Source: Streptomyces sp. PTY087I2
Lineage (GTDB): Bacteria > Actinomycetota > Actinomycetes > Streptomycetales > Streptomycetaceae
Reading direction: 5' to 3'
DNA: 64,000 nucleotides
Assembly (NCBI RefSeq): GCF_001687325.1
Contig: NZ_LZRD01000019.1
Span: 179,776 to 243,775, forward strand
In this document: piece by piece, positions 25,510 to 34,036 of the stretch
Position numbering within the stretch: the first letter of the stretch is position 1
Layout: each line of letters opens with the position of its first letter
Notes under the pieces: model-generated
The model's database searches: none
What the model saw: the letters and a program-made list of their open reading frames with translations, nothing else
What the model was told of the DNA's origin: nothing
Program-made: the position numbers and the translations under genes

Positions 25510-25684
25510 GACGGTCATCCTGCCTGCTGGGGACCCGTGCGGACAACGCGGGGGGCGGCACGGCCGTGCCCGGCGGCGGCACGGGCCGAGCGGGAGAGTA
25601 CCGCGAGAGGGGGCCGGACAAGGGGCGAGTAACCGGAAATTCATGTACATGGGGAACTGGCGACACCCGTCCGTACGTACTATT

Positions 25685-25709
25685 ACCGGCCATGCGTTGT
25701 TCGGCCGGT
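25685..25709. promoter_or_regulatory. Inverted repeat ACCGGCC-N11-GGCCGGT upstream of the lyase operon
   Basis: The arms at 25685-25691 and 25703-25709 lie 22 bases before the lyase ATG, in the region shared with the divergent TerD gene. It could be an operator or a hairpin in the leader; nothing in the sequence decides between them. Confidence 0.35.
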
Positions 25710-25730
25710 CAGGCAGTTCGGGGGAAAATC

Positions 25731-26948
25731 ATGCGTCACTTCGGGCACATATCGCCCGCTGCCCGCGAGGGCCTGTTCTACAAGGAGCCCAGCACCTTCA
25801 CCGCGGAGTCCCCGGCGAGGATGCTCTCCGTCGCCCTCGGGGCCACGCTCTACTCCCCGGCCACCCGTCCGTCGCTCGCCGACGACGTGCTGAAGCAGGC
25901 CGCGCGCGGAGTCGTCTCCATGGTGCTGTGCCTGGAGGACTCGATCGACGACGCCGAGGTGATCGACGCCGAAGCCAACCTGATCAGGCAGTTCGCCGTG
26001 CTGGCCGCCCGCGACGAGGAGCCCGGGCCCGCACCCCGGCACGAGAGCGACGCACCGGCCTCGGCCGGCGCGGACGTCCCGCTCCTCTTCATCCGCGTAC
26101 GGGAACCGGCCCAGATCACCGACCTGGTGCGCCGCCTCGGCGCATCGGTCCGGATGTTGTCCGGTTTCGTACTTCCCAAATTCACCGAAGAGCGGGGCAG
26201 ACACTTCCTGGAGGCGCTCGCCGAGGCCGAGACGGAATGCGGCCGACGGCTCTTCGCCATGCCCGTCCTCGAATCCCCCGAGCTGCTCCACCTGGAGACG
26301 CGCGGTGAGATTCTCCGGGGCATCGCCCGCAGCGTCGACAAGTACCGGGACCGGGTCCTCGCCCTGCGGCTCGGCGTCACCGACTTCTGCTCGGCCTACG
26401 GACTGCGCCGCGCGCCCGACATGACGGCGTACGACGTCCACATCGTCGCCTCCGTCATCGCCGACGTGGTCAACGTGCTCGGCCGGGCCGACGGCACCGG
26501 CTTCACGATCACCGGCCCGGTCTGGGAGTACTTCCGCCGCCAGGAACGCATGTTCAAGCCCCAGCTGCGCCGCAGCCCCTTCCTGGAGGGCCGGGCCGAG
26601 GAACTGCGCACGGCCCTCATCGAGCACGACATGGACGGACTGCTCCGCGAGATCGAGCTCGACCGGGCCAACGGCCTGCTCGGCAAGACCTGCATCCACC
26701 CGTCGCACGTGGCGCCCGTGCACGCGCTGTCCGTGGTCAGCCACGAGGAGTTCACCGACGCCCAGGACATCCTGAGCCCCGAGCGCGGGGGCGGCGGGGT
26801 GCTGCGCTCGGCGTACACGAACAAGATGAATGAAGTGAAGCCCCACCGGGCCTGGGCCGAGCGCACGCTGCTGCGGGCCGAGGCCTTCGGGGTGGCGAGG
26901 CAGGACGTCGGCTTCGTGGACCTGCTGGCCGCCGGCCTGACGAACTGA
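25731..26948 (+). CDS. Ter-associated CitE-like C-C bond lyase (HpcH/HpaI superfamily)
   Basis: The 405-residue protein has the HpcH/HpaI TIM-barrel signature with metal-binding and phosphate-binding segments: MVLCLEDSIDDAEV (about 63-76), LLFIRVREP, GFVLPKF (Lys near 145), MPVLESPELLH, LALRLGVTDFCSAYGLRR (Asp metal ligand) and GKTCIHPSHVAPVHAL near the C-terminus. It is the C-C bond lyase described by Anantharaman, Iyer and Aravind as part of Ter-linked biosynthetic operons, where it is predicted to process an organic acid for a nucleoside-like product. It starts ten bases before the multidomain phosphoribosyltransferase gene and is the first gene of that operon. Confidence 0.9.
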   Translation: MRHFGHISPAAREGLFYKEPSTFTAESPARMLSVALGATLYSPATRPSLADDVLKQAARGVVSMVLCLEDSIDDAEVIDAEANLIRQFAVLAARDEEPGPAPRHESDAPASAGADVPLLFIRVREPAQITDLVRRLGASVRMLSGFVLPKFTEERGRHFLEALAEAETECGRRLFAMPVLESPELLHLETRGEILRGIARSVDKYRDRVLALRLGVTDFCSAYGLRRAPDMTAYDVHIVASVIADVVNVLGRADGTGFTITGPVWEYFRRQERMFKPQLRRSPFLEGRAEELRTALIEHDMDGLLREIELDRANGLLGKTCIHPSHVAPVHALSVVSHEEFTDAQDILSPERGGGGVLRSAYTNKMNEVKPHRAWAERTLLRAEAFGVARQDVGFVDLLAAGLTN

Positions 26949-26958
26949 GCGCGCGTCG

Positions 26959-29448
26959 ATGAGCGAGCGCGCGACGAGAGAAGAGAACGTGGACGTGGTG
27001 TGGTCGGGCGACTGGGTGGCCGAACGGCTCGGAGTCGCCCTCGAAGGCGACGGAGAACTGCGGGAGCTGCTGGGCCTGGCCCTGCGCCGCAACCCCAAGC
27101 GGGCCCATCTGCTCGTCTCCAACGTGCTGGGCAAGCATGTGCCCCAGAAGCCCTCCGTCGTGTACGGGGCGGGGTACAGGCTCGGTGAGCGGGTCCGGGC
27201 GCTGCTCGGCGAGGAGGAGGCCCGCCGCGCGGTGGTCCTCGGATACGCGGAGACGGCCACCGGTCTCGGCCACGCCGTCGCGGACGGCCTGCGGGACGCC
27301 CCGTATCTGCACTCCACCCGGCGCCCGGTGGCGGGCGTGGCGCAGGCGGGCGGCTTCGAGGAGGCCCACTCGCATGCCACCTCGCACCTGCTGCTGCCGG
27401 AGGACCCCGAGCTGCTGGCGGGTGGAGCGGAGGCGTCCGCCCTGGTCCTGGTCGACGACGAGTTCTCCACCGGCAACACGGTGCTCAACACCATCCGCGC
27501 GCTGCACGAGCTGCACCCGCGCGACCGGTACGTCATCGTCGCGCTGGTCGACATGCGCTCCCCGGCGGACCGCGACCGGCTGACCGCCTTCGCCGCCGAG
27601 ATCGGCGCCCGCGTCGACCTGGTGACCCGCTCCACGGGCACGGTCACGCTCCCGGACGGCGTACTGGAACGCGGCCAGGCCCTCGTCGCGGCCCAGGAGG
27701 CGGAGGAGACGGGCCCGGTCCATGAGGCCGCCGCGCATCCCGCCCCGGTCACCCGCGTCGGCCTCGACTGGCCCGCGGGCGTTCCCGACGGCGGCCGACA
27801 CGGCTTCACCCCGGCTCACCGGGCGGCGCTCGAAGCGGCGCTGCCGGGCATGGCGGAGCGGATCGCGGGCGCGCTGGCCGACGGCGCCCGCCGGGGCCGG
27901 GTGCTCGTCCTCGGCTTCGAGGAGCTGATGTACGCGCCCCTGCGCCTGGGCACCGCCCTGGAAGCGGCCCTCGGGCCCGAGGCCGAGATCCGGTACTCCA
28001 CCACCACCCGCTCGCCCGTCCTCGCCGTCGACGACCCCGGCTACGCGATACGCACCCGCCTCGTCTTCCCGGCCCACGACGCCCCGGCGGACGGCCCCGG
28101 CGACCGGTACGCGTACAACGTGGCGGGCGCCGGCTTCGACGCCGTGGTCGCCGTCGTCGACTCCACCGCCGATACCCCCGAACTGCACGCGCCCGAAGGG
28201 CTGTTGGCCCGCCTGGCGGCCCACACCGGCCAGGTGCTCCTCGCGGTCGTCCCCTCGTACACCCCCACACCCGTATCGGAGCCCGCCGTGCTGCCCGAGC
28301 CCCTCCGAGGCCCCGACTTCTCCAGCTACGCGCCCGAGGACGTCGGCTGGCTGCTCCAGGACCTCTCGGACACCGAGCTGGAGGCGCCCACCGAGGAGCG
28401 CGAGGAGGCGATCCAGAGCGGCGGCGCGCACTACGCGGAGTCGCTGCCCGTGGAGTACCAGCCGAGCGCCGAGTACCAGGCGCTGTTCACCGCCGCCCTG
28501 GACGCCTCCGCCGCGCGCATCGCCCGCGCGGTCGGCACCGTCACCGAGACGGTCCTCGCCGAACGCGGCCCCCGCCCCGTCCTCGTCTCCCTCGCCCGGG
28601 CCGGAACCCCGGTCGGGGTGCTGATGCGCCGCTGGGCCCAGCACCGGCACGGCCTGGACCTGCCGCACTACGCCATCTCCATCGTCCGGGGCCGGGGCAT
28701 CGACGCCACCGCGCTGCGCTGGCTGGCCGCCCATCACGACCCGGCCGACGTGGTGTTCGTCGACGGCTGGACGGGGAAGGGCGCGATCACCCGCGAACTG
28801 GCGGCGGCGATGGAGGAGTTCGAGGCATCGGGCGGACCGGCGGGCTTCGACCCGGAGATCGCGGTGCTCGCGGACCCGGGCGGCTGCGTGCGGACGTACG
28901 GCACCCGCGAGGACTTCCTCATCCCCTCGGCCTGCCTCAACTCCACGGTCTCCGGCCTCATTTCCCGTACGGTGCTCCGCGCCGACCTGGTCGGACCGAA
29001 CGACTTCCACGGCGGGAAGTTCTACCGGGAGCTGGCGGACTCCGACGTCTCGGGTGACTTCCTGACCGCGGTGACCGCCCGCTTCGACGAGGTGGCGGGC
29101 CAGGTCGAGGACGAGGCCAAGGAACTGCTCGCCGCCGACCGCGCCCCGACCTGGGAGGGCTGGGCGGCTGTCGAGCGGATCAGCGAGGAGTACGGCATCC
29201 ACGACGTCAACCTGGTCAAGCCGGGCGTCGGCGAGACCACCCGGGTGCTGCTCCGCCGGGTCCCCTGGAAGATCCTCGCCAGGCGCGGCGCGGGCACGGA
29301 CCTGGAGCACATCCGGCTGCTGGCCCAGCAGCGCGGCGTCCCGGTGGAGGAGGTCGACGACCTCCCGTACAGCTGCGTCGGTCTGATCCACCCCCGGTAC
29401 ACGCGCGGCGCGACGGGCGCGGACGGCAAGGCGGTGAAGGGCGCATGA
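26959..29448 (+). CDS. Fused phosphoribosyltransferase-TRSP-phosphoribosyltransferase-PELOTA protein
   Basis: The 829-residue protein joins domains often encoded separately. Residues 15-250 are a phosphoribosyltransferase (PRTase_2) with PRPP loop LVDDEFSTGNT (164-174). Residues 270-440 are a TRSP domain with the name-giving TTTRSPV (348-354). Residues 450-740 are a second phosphoribosyltransferase-like domain, formerly called cysteine protease StiP, with VFVDGWTGKGAIT (599-611). Residues 745-820 match the PELOTA_1 RNA-binding-like domain, ending in PYSCVGLIHPRYT. The expected job is attaching ribose-5-phosphate to a base-like acceptor in the Ter pathway. It ends in ATGA overlap with the HAD gene. 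GTG at 26989 is an alternative start. Confidence 0.9.
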   Translation: MSERATREENVDVVWSGDWVAERLGVALEGDGELRELLGLALRRNPKRAHLLVSNVLGKHVPQKPSVVYGAGYRLGERVRALLGEEEARRAVVLGYAETATGLGHAVADGLRDAPYLHSTRRPVAGVAQAGGFEEAHSHATSHLLLPEDPELLAGGAEASALVLVDDEFSTGNTVLNTIRALHELHPRDRYVIVALVDMRSPADRDRLTAFAAEIGARVDLVTRSTGTVTLPDGVLERGQALVAAQEAEETGPVHEAAAHPAPVTRVGLDWPAGVPDGGRHGFTPAHRAALEAALPGMAERIAGALADGARRGRVLVLGFEELMYAPLRLGTALEAALGPEAEIRYSTTTRSPVLAVDDPGYAIRTRLVFPAHDAPADGPGDRYAYNVAGAGFDAVVAVVDSTADTPELHAPEGLLARLAAHTGQVLLAVVPSYTPTPVSEPAVLPEPLRGPDFSSYAPEDVGWLLQDLSDTELEAPTEEREEAIQSGGAHYAESLPVEYQPSAEYQALFTAALDASAARIARAVGTVTETVLAERGPRPVLVSLARAGTPVGVLMRRWAQHRHGLDLPHYAISIVRGRGIDATALRWLAAHHDPADVVFVDGWTGKGAITRELAAAMEEFEASGGPAGFDPEIAVLADPGGCVRTYGTREDFLIPSACLNSTVSGLISRTVLRADLVGPNDFHGGKFYRELADSDVSGDFLTAVTARFDEVAGQVEDEAKELLAADRAPTWEGWAAVERISEEYGIHDVNLVKPGVGETTRVLLRRVPWKILARRGAGTDLEHIRLLAQQRGVPVEEVDDLPYSCVGLIHPRYTRGATGADGKAVKGA

Positions 29449-30269
29449 GCGTGACTTCTTCGGCCACCACGCTGGTCGCGAGCGACCTCGACCGTACGCT
29501 GATCTACTCGGCGGCCTCGCTCGACCTGGCCATGCCGGACGCGGAGGCCCCCCGGCTCCTGTGCGTCGAGGTGTACGGCCACAAGCCCCTCTCGTACATG
29601 ACGGAGACGGCCGCCGCGCTCCTCACCGAGGTGGCGGGCACCACGGTCTTCGTGCCGACCACCACCCGCACCCGCGAGCAGTACCGGCGCATCCACCTCC
29701 CCGGCCCCGCCCCCCGATACGCGATCTGCGCCAACGGCGGCCACATCCTGGTCGACGGCGTCTCCGACCGTGACTGGCAGCGGCAGGTGGAGTCCCGGAT
29801 CGCGGCCGAGTGCGCGCCGCTCACCGAGGTCCGCGCCCACCTCGCGACCACCGCCGACCCGGCCTGGCTGCTGAAGGAACGGGTCGCCGAGGACCTCTTC
29901 GCCTATCTCGTCGTCGAACGGTCGCTGCTGCCCGAGGAGTGGGTGAAGGAGCTGGCGGCCTGGGCCCGCCCGCGCGGCTGGACGGTCTCCCTCCAGGGCC
30001 GCAAGATCTACGCGGTCCCGGCGCCGCTCACCAAAAGCGCCGCGATGCACGAGGTCGCCCGCCGCACGGGAGCCACGCGCACGCTCGCCGCCGGGGACTC
30101 CCTCCTCGACGCCGACCTGCTGCTCGCCGCCGATCTCGGCTGGCGCCCCGGCCACGGCGAACTGGCCGACGAGGGCTGGCGGGCCCCGCACGTGGTGGCC
30201 CTGGAGGAGCGGGGCGGGGCGGCGGGGGAGGAGATCCTGCGCCGCTTCCTGGCGGCCGCGGCCGGGTGA
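29445..30269 (+). CDS. Ter-associated HAD-family phosphatase
   Basis: The 274-residue HAD protein has motif I SDLDRTLIY (nucleophile Asp14, acid-base Asp16), motif II VPTTTRT, motif III LTKSAAM (Lys) and motif IV AGDSLLDADLL. A Cof-type cap lies between. It starts inside the stop of the phosphoribosyltransferase gene (ATGA) and so is made together with it. In published Ter operons a HAD phosphatase is predicted to remove the 5'-phosphate from the ribosylated product. The 3' end is 41 bases from the methyltransferase gene. Confidence 0.9.
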   Translation: MSVTSSATTLVASDLDRTLIYSAASLDLAMPDAEAPRLLCVEVYGHKPLSYMTETAAALLTEVAGTTVFVPTTTRTREQYRRIHLPGPAPRYAICANGGHILVDGVSDRDWQRQVESRIAAECAPLTEVRAHLATTADPAWLLKERVAEDLFAYLVVERSLLPEEWVKELAAWARPRGWTVSLQGRKIYAVPAPLTKSAAMHEVARRTGATRTLAAGDSLLDADLLLAADLGWRPGHGELADEGWRAPHVVALEERGGAAGEEILRRFLAAAAG

Positions 30270-30310
30270 TTTCGGCTGCGCGCGGGCGCCCGTTGCGCGA
30301 GGCTGGGGTC

Positions 30311-30970
30311 ATGACCAAGGGCAACGAGACCACGATCACCAACGAGCTGTACGCCTACATGCTGGCCCACAACCCGCCGCTGGACCCGGTCCAGCGGGAG
30401 CTGGTGGACACCACGTACGCACAATTCCCCGACCACGCGGGCATGGTGTCGGCCGAGGAGCAGGCCCCGCTGCTGGCTTTCCTCGTCCGGCTGGTGGGCG
30501 CCCGGCATGTGGTGGAGGTCGGCACGTTCACCGGGTTCAGCGCCCTGGCGATGGCCCAGGCGCTGCCCGCCGACGGCACGCTGATCGCCTGTGACATCTC
30601 GGCGGAGTGGACGGCGTACGGCCGTGCGGCCTGGGAGAAGGCGGGCGTCGCGGACCGGATCGACCTGCGGATCGCCCCCGCCCTGGACACCCTGCGCGCG
30701 ATGCCCGCCGAACCGCACATCGACCTCGCCTACCTGGACGCGGACAAGGGCGGCTACATCGCGTACTGGGAGGAGCTGGTGCCCAGGATGCGGCAGGGCG
30801 GGGTCATCGCCACGGACAACGTGCTCTTCCACGGCGGGGTGACGGACCCGGAGGCGACGGGCCCGGCGGCGGCGATCAAGGAGTTCAACGACCATGTGAG
30901 CGGGGACGTCCGGATGGACAGCGTCCTGCTGACGGTCGCGGACGGCCTGACGCTGTCCCGCAAGAGGTAG
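30311..30970 (+). CDS. Class I SAM-dependent O-methyltransferase (CCoAOMT/COMT type)
   Basis: The 219-residue protein shows the O-methyltransferase family 3 pattern: SAM motif I HVVEVGTFTGFSALAMA (about 64-80), LIACDISAEW (motif II), metal-binding LAYLDADKGGYIAYWE and IATDNVLFHGGV. Such enzymes need a divalent cation and methylate hydroxyls of phenolic or similar small molecules. It follows the Ter-associated HAD gene by 41 bases in the same direction, so it might be cotranscribed and modify the Ter product, but the same enzyme is also found elsewhere in Streptomyces without Ter genes. Confidence 0.9.
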   Translation: MTKGNETTITNELYAYMLAHNPPLDPVQRELVDTTYAQFPDHAGMVSAEEQAPLLAFLVRLVGARHVVEVGTFTGFSALAMAQALPADGTLIACDISAEWTAYGRAAWEKAGVADRIDLRIAPALDTLRAMPAEPHIDLAYLDADKGGYIAYWEELVPRMRQGGVIATDNVLFHGGVTDPEATGPAAAIKEFNDHVSGDVRMDSVLLTVADGLTLSRKR

Positions 30971-30978
30971 GCCGGGGC

Positions 30979-31194
30979 TCAGCCGCAGCAGCCGCCCCCG
31001 CAGCAGCCACCGCCGCCACCGGCGGACGGTGCGGGAGCGGACCCGGCAGCGCCGCCCACGGCCACGGCGGACAACAGCTTGACGGTGTCGTCGTGGCCCG
31101 CGGGGCAGGAGGCGGGGTCCGAGGACTGCGCCATGGGACGGCTGACTTCGAAGGAGTCTCCGCAGGTGCGGCAGCGGAATTCGTAACGGGGCAT
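30979..31194 (-). CDS. FmdB-type zinc ribbon protein with Gly/Cys-rich tail
   Basis: The 71-residue protein begins with the FmdB zinc-ribbon half, MPRYEFRCRTCGDSFEVSRPM, and keeps a second ligand region SCPAGHDD, giving a Zn site from CxxC plus Cys/His. The last 13 residues are GGGGGCCGGGCCG, with four extra cysteines in two pairs that could bind metal. Function of FmdB proteins is unknown beyond putative regulation. It is convergent with the methyltransferase gene, with only eight bases between stops, and lies downstream of the coiled-coil protein gene. Confidence 0.85.
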   Translation of the reverse strand: MPRYEFRCRTCGDSFEVSRPMAQSSDPASCPAGHDDTVKLLSAVAVGGAAGSAPAPSAGGGGGCCGGGCCG

Positions 31195-31217
31195 GGGCTC
31201 AGGCTAGAGCACAGGCC

Positions 31218-32597
31218 CTAGGCGCCGCCGCCGCGTTCCTCGCGGATCTCGGAGACGACCCGGGCGGCGGTCTGCCGCACGGCCTCGGTCTCGGTCAGGA
31301 AGTGCCAGTAGTCGGGGTGGCGGCCTTCGAGCCCGGCGATGGCCCGATCCAGCCGGGCGACGGAGTCGTCGAGCGGCCGCGCGTGCCGGGGATCGGGCGT
31401 GTGCCGGCCGGCCATGGCGAGGCGCTGGGCGTCCCGCACCGCGAACCGGGTCCGCTCGATCTCCTGCTGCGGGTCCTTCGCCACGGCGTTCAGCCGCTGC
31501 AACCGGTCCCCGGCGGCGGAGACTGCCTCGTCCACCGCGTTGAGCAGGGCGCGGACCGTGGACAGCCGGGACGTGGCGTCCGCCCAGCGCTGCTCCTCGC
31601 GGGCCTTCGCCGCCTCGGCGAGCTTGTCCTCCGCCTGCCGTACGTTGACGGCGGCCTGCTCCGGGACCGGCTGGAGGTCCTGCCAGCAGGCGGCCGAGAA
31701 CCGCCGCCGCAACTCGCTGAGCACCGGCTCCACCGAGCCTGCCCGGGTCGTCAGCGCCTGGGCCCGGGTCCGCAGGGACACCAGCCGCCGGTCGATCTCG
31801 GCGGCCCGCTCGGGCAGCCGCTCCGCCTCGGCGCGCACGGCCTCGGCGTCGCGGAGCACCACATCGGCGCGCTGGAGCGTCTCCGGGACGCCGTGCTGTC
31901 CCGCGCCCTGGTTCAGCTTGGTCAGCTCGGGGGCGAGCGCGGCGAGCCGGGCGGCGAGCTCGTCGGCCCGCAGCCCCGCGGCCCGCACGGTGTCGAGGGC
32001 GTTGCTCGCCGCGAGGAGTGCCTGCCGGGCCCGCTCGACGGCGGGGGCGAGCCGGGCGAGCTGGGTCTCCGCGCTGCCCAGCAGCGGCCCGAGCCCCTGG
32101 GCGAAGCGGTCCAGCTCGCCCTTGACCCGTACGAGGTCGTCCTTGGCCCGGGTCAGCTCCGTACGGGCCCGGGAGGCGACGGCGGGCTCCAGGTCGTCCC
32201 GGTCCAGGTCATGGCTGTCGACGGCGGTGATGTAGGCGTGGCTGACCTCGTCGATGCGCCGCCCGAGCGCGGCGAAGTCCTCGGCCGCCTTGCGACCGCG
32301 CGGGGAGCTGTCCACGGCGTTGATGGTCTCGATGGAGATCCGCAGATCCCGCTGGGCGCTGTCCAGCTCGTAGAAGGCCTCGGCGGCGGCGTCCTTCGCG
32401 GCCTGCGCGTCGGCCCGCTGGCTCTCCCCGCCGCGCCCGCCGAACCACCGGCGCGTACCGCCACCGGCGAAGGCGGCGGGCAGCGCGGCCAGCACAAGGG
32501 GCACGGGCAGCAGCATCAGCGCCAGAAGATCCCGGCCACCCCGAACGGCGGAACTCGCACCCGCTCCTGCCTCCGGCCGCGCGTTGGTCGCCGTCAC
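31218..32597 (-). CDS. Membrane-anchored coiled-coil protein of unknown function
   Basis: The 459-residue protein has one hydrophobic segment near the N-terminus (LLALMLLPVPLVLAALPAAFAGG) followed by about 400 residues of charged heptad-like helices rich in Ala, Arg, Glu and Leu, predicted to form long coiled coils. There are no catalytic motifs. Its topology suggests a structural or scaffold protein hanging from the membrane into the cytosol. GTG 32597 with GAGAGG upstream is chosen; an ATG at 32642 is possible. It lies between the FmdB gene and the DUF4097 lipoprotein gene in the same direction. Confidence 0.75.
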   Translation of the reverse strand: MTATNARPEAGAGASSAVRGGRDLLALMLLPVPLVLAALPAAFAGGGTRRWFGGRGGESQRADAQAAKDAAAEAFYELDSAQRDLRISIETINAVDSSPRGRKAAEDFAALGRRIDEVSHAYITAVDSHDLDRDDLEPAVASRARTELTRAKDDLVRVKGELDRFAQGLGPLLGSAETQLARLAPAVERARQALLAASNALDTVRAAGLRADELAARLAALAPELTKLNQGAGQHGVPETLQRADVVLRDAEAVRAEAERLPERAAEIDRRLVSLRTRAQALTTRAGSVEPVLSELRRRFSAACWQDLQPVPEQAAVNVRQAEDKLAEAAKAREEQRWADATSRLSTVRALLNAVDEAVSAAGDRLQRLNAVAKDPQQEIERTRFAVRDAQRLAMAGRHTPDPRHARPLDDSVARLDRAIAGLEGRHPDYWHFLTETEAVRQTAARVVSEIREERGGGA

Positions 32598-32668
32598 ATC
32601 CCTCTCCCGTGCCGATTCGCCCTGCCCGGTACATTCTCCCACCAGGTAAGGACGAACACACGGGCCGG

Positions 32669-33478
32669 TTAGTTCGCGCTTCGCACGGTGACTTCCCCGT
32701 TGTCGCTGTAGGCCTTCACCACATGGGCACTGTCGTCGCCGCGCGGCACGTTCACAGAGACCTCCCCGTTGTCCGCGGAGGCATCGACCTTGTACTTCTG
32801 CCCGCCCGGCGGCAGATCGATGGTGATGCTCCCGTTGTCACTGACGGTGTCCACGAGGTCGGGCACGGAGGCGAAGCCCAGCCGGATCTCCCCGTTGTCG
32901 GCGCGGGCGGTCACGGACGGGCCGGATATCCGCTCGGCCCGCACCTCCCCGTTGTCGCTCTTCAGCTTCAGTGTCCCGCTCGCGTCCCGGACCTTGATCT
33001 CGCCGTTGTCGGACGTCAGATCCAACGTACGGTCGAAGCCGGTGGCGGTGATGGTCCCGTTGTCCGTCGCGGCCGTCACGTCGACTCCACGCGGCACCTT
33101 CACCCGGTGCCGGGAGTCGCAGTTGGCGATGCCTCCGCACTTCACCCGGAGCGTGAGGGTGTCGTCCTCCATCCTCCAGACGGCGTCGGGCCCGCTGCCG
33201 AACACGGTCCACCCGTCGAACTGCCGCTCCACCTCGACCTGCTTCACGTCGGCCGGCACGAGGTCCACGACTCCGTTCTCGGCGTTGATGGTCAGCGTCT
33301 TCCCCTCCAGGGCGAACGACTTGCGCTCGACGGGAGCGCCGTCCACGTCCGTGCTCCCGCACCCGGTGAGAGCCAGCGCCAGCAGTACCACCCCGCCCCC
33401 GAGAGCGAGGGCCCGCCCGGTGCCCCCGAGGCGCGCCCCGGAACGGGTGCGGGTCGGTGCGCTCGTAACGATGTCCAC
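32669..33478 (-). CDS. DUF4097 beta-helix-like lipoprotein
   Basis: The 269-residue precursor has a lipobox (LALALTGCGS, lipidated Cys near residue 41), then a right-handed beta-helix-like region with a ladder of SDNGEI/ADNGEV/TDNGTI turns at about 20-residue intervals (seven DNG turns). This is the DUF4097/DUF2807 adhesin-like fold. It would sit on the outer face of the membrane. Cys pair KCGGIANCDSR may be a disulfide. The GTG start at 33478 follows a GGGGGA site. Function is unknown; the repeats suggest a passive binding surface. Confidence 0.85.
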   Translation of the reverse strand: MDIVTSAPTRTRSGARLGGTGRALALGGGVVLLALALTGCGSTDVDGAPVERKSFALEGKTLTINAENGVVDLVPADVKQVEVERQFDGWTVFGSGPDAVWRMEDDTLTLRVKCGGIANCDSRHRVKVPRGVDVTAATDNGTITATGFDRTLDLTSDNGEIKVRDASGTLKLKSDNGEVRAERISGPSVTARADNGEIRLGFASVPDLVDTVSDNGSITIDLPPGGQKYKVDASADNGEVSVNVPRGDDSAHVVKAYSDNGEVTVRSAN

Positions 33479-33672
33479 GGTGATCGGTCCCCCAGTGCGT
33501 GCGGTGCGTGCGGTACGTGCCACCGGGCGTCGTTGCCGGTGCATTCAAACCGTATGCACCGACGGCTCCCGGCGGGATCCGGCCCACCACCGTCTCGGGG
33601 GTGGGGTTATCCCCCGGTCCCGAACGGTTTATGAGCAGGGCTCCGGTCCATGTACGCTGTTGCCTCATCCAC

Positions 33673-33747
33673 GGGTGCGTAGCTCAGGGGTAGAGCGCTG
33701 CTCTTACAAAGCAGATGTCGGCGGTTCGAAACCGTCCGCGCCCACCA
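33673..33747 (+). tRNA. tRNA-Val (anticodon UAC)
   Basis: A complete 75-base cloverleaf including an encoded CCA end is visible. The acceptor stem pairs GGGTGCG with CGCGCCC (one G-T). The D arm is AGCTCAGGGGTAGAGC. The anticodon stem CTGCT/AGCAG encloses loop CTTACAA with anticodon TAC at 33705-33707. The T arm is GGCGGTTCGAAACCGTC. It decodes GTA (and other Val codons by wobble); GTA is rare in Streptomyces genes. Confidence 0.95.
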
Positions 33748-33775
33748 GCAGTAGTAGCAGGTGAGAGCCTGTTTC

Positions 33776-33805
33776 GGCCCCCCAGTCGTGATCGATCGGG
33801 GGGCC
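33776..33805 (+). terminator. Hairpin terminator after tRNA-Val
   Basis: GGCCCCCC (33776-33783) pairs with GGGGGGCC (33798-33805) across a 14-base loop, followed by TTCTC. It lies 29 bases after the tRNA end. Confidence 0.8.
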
Positions 33806-34036
33806 TTCTCATGCCGGAAATCCGCTGACGGCGATGGCGCTCTCCCACATCAGGCGTGATCCTCGTCGGTCTCGCTTCGGTCGAAGGGGTCGGGCTCGAA
33901 CAGTTCATGATCGGTCATGGGGTCATCGTCCCCTCTGCCGCGGGCTGTTGGAGGCCGATCCGCGCTTCTCCCGGGCGCGGCCCTACCCTGAGCCGGTGCG
34001 CGACGAGAGGCACGGCGAGGGACGAGGGGGCAGTTC

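Noticed and set aside
33850..33918. A 22-residue acidic peptide frame on the minus strand after tRNA-Val (MTDHELFEPDPFDRSETDEDHA in outline)
   Set aside because: It looks peptide-like but is very short, has no clear start signal and I know of no family; it could be a gene remnant. Conservation in relatives would be needed.
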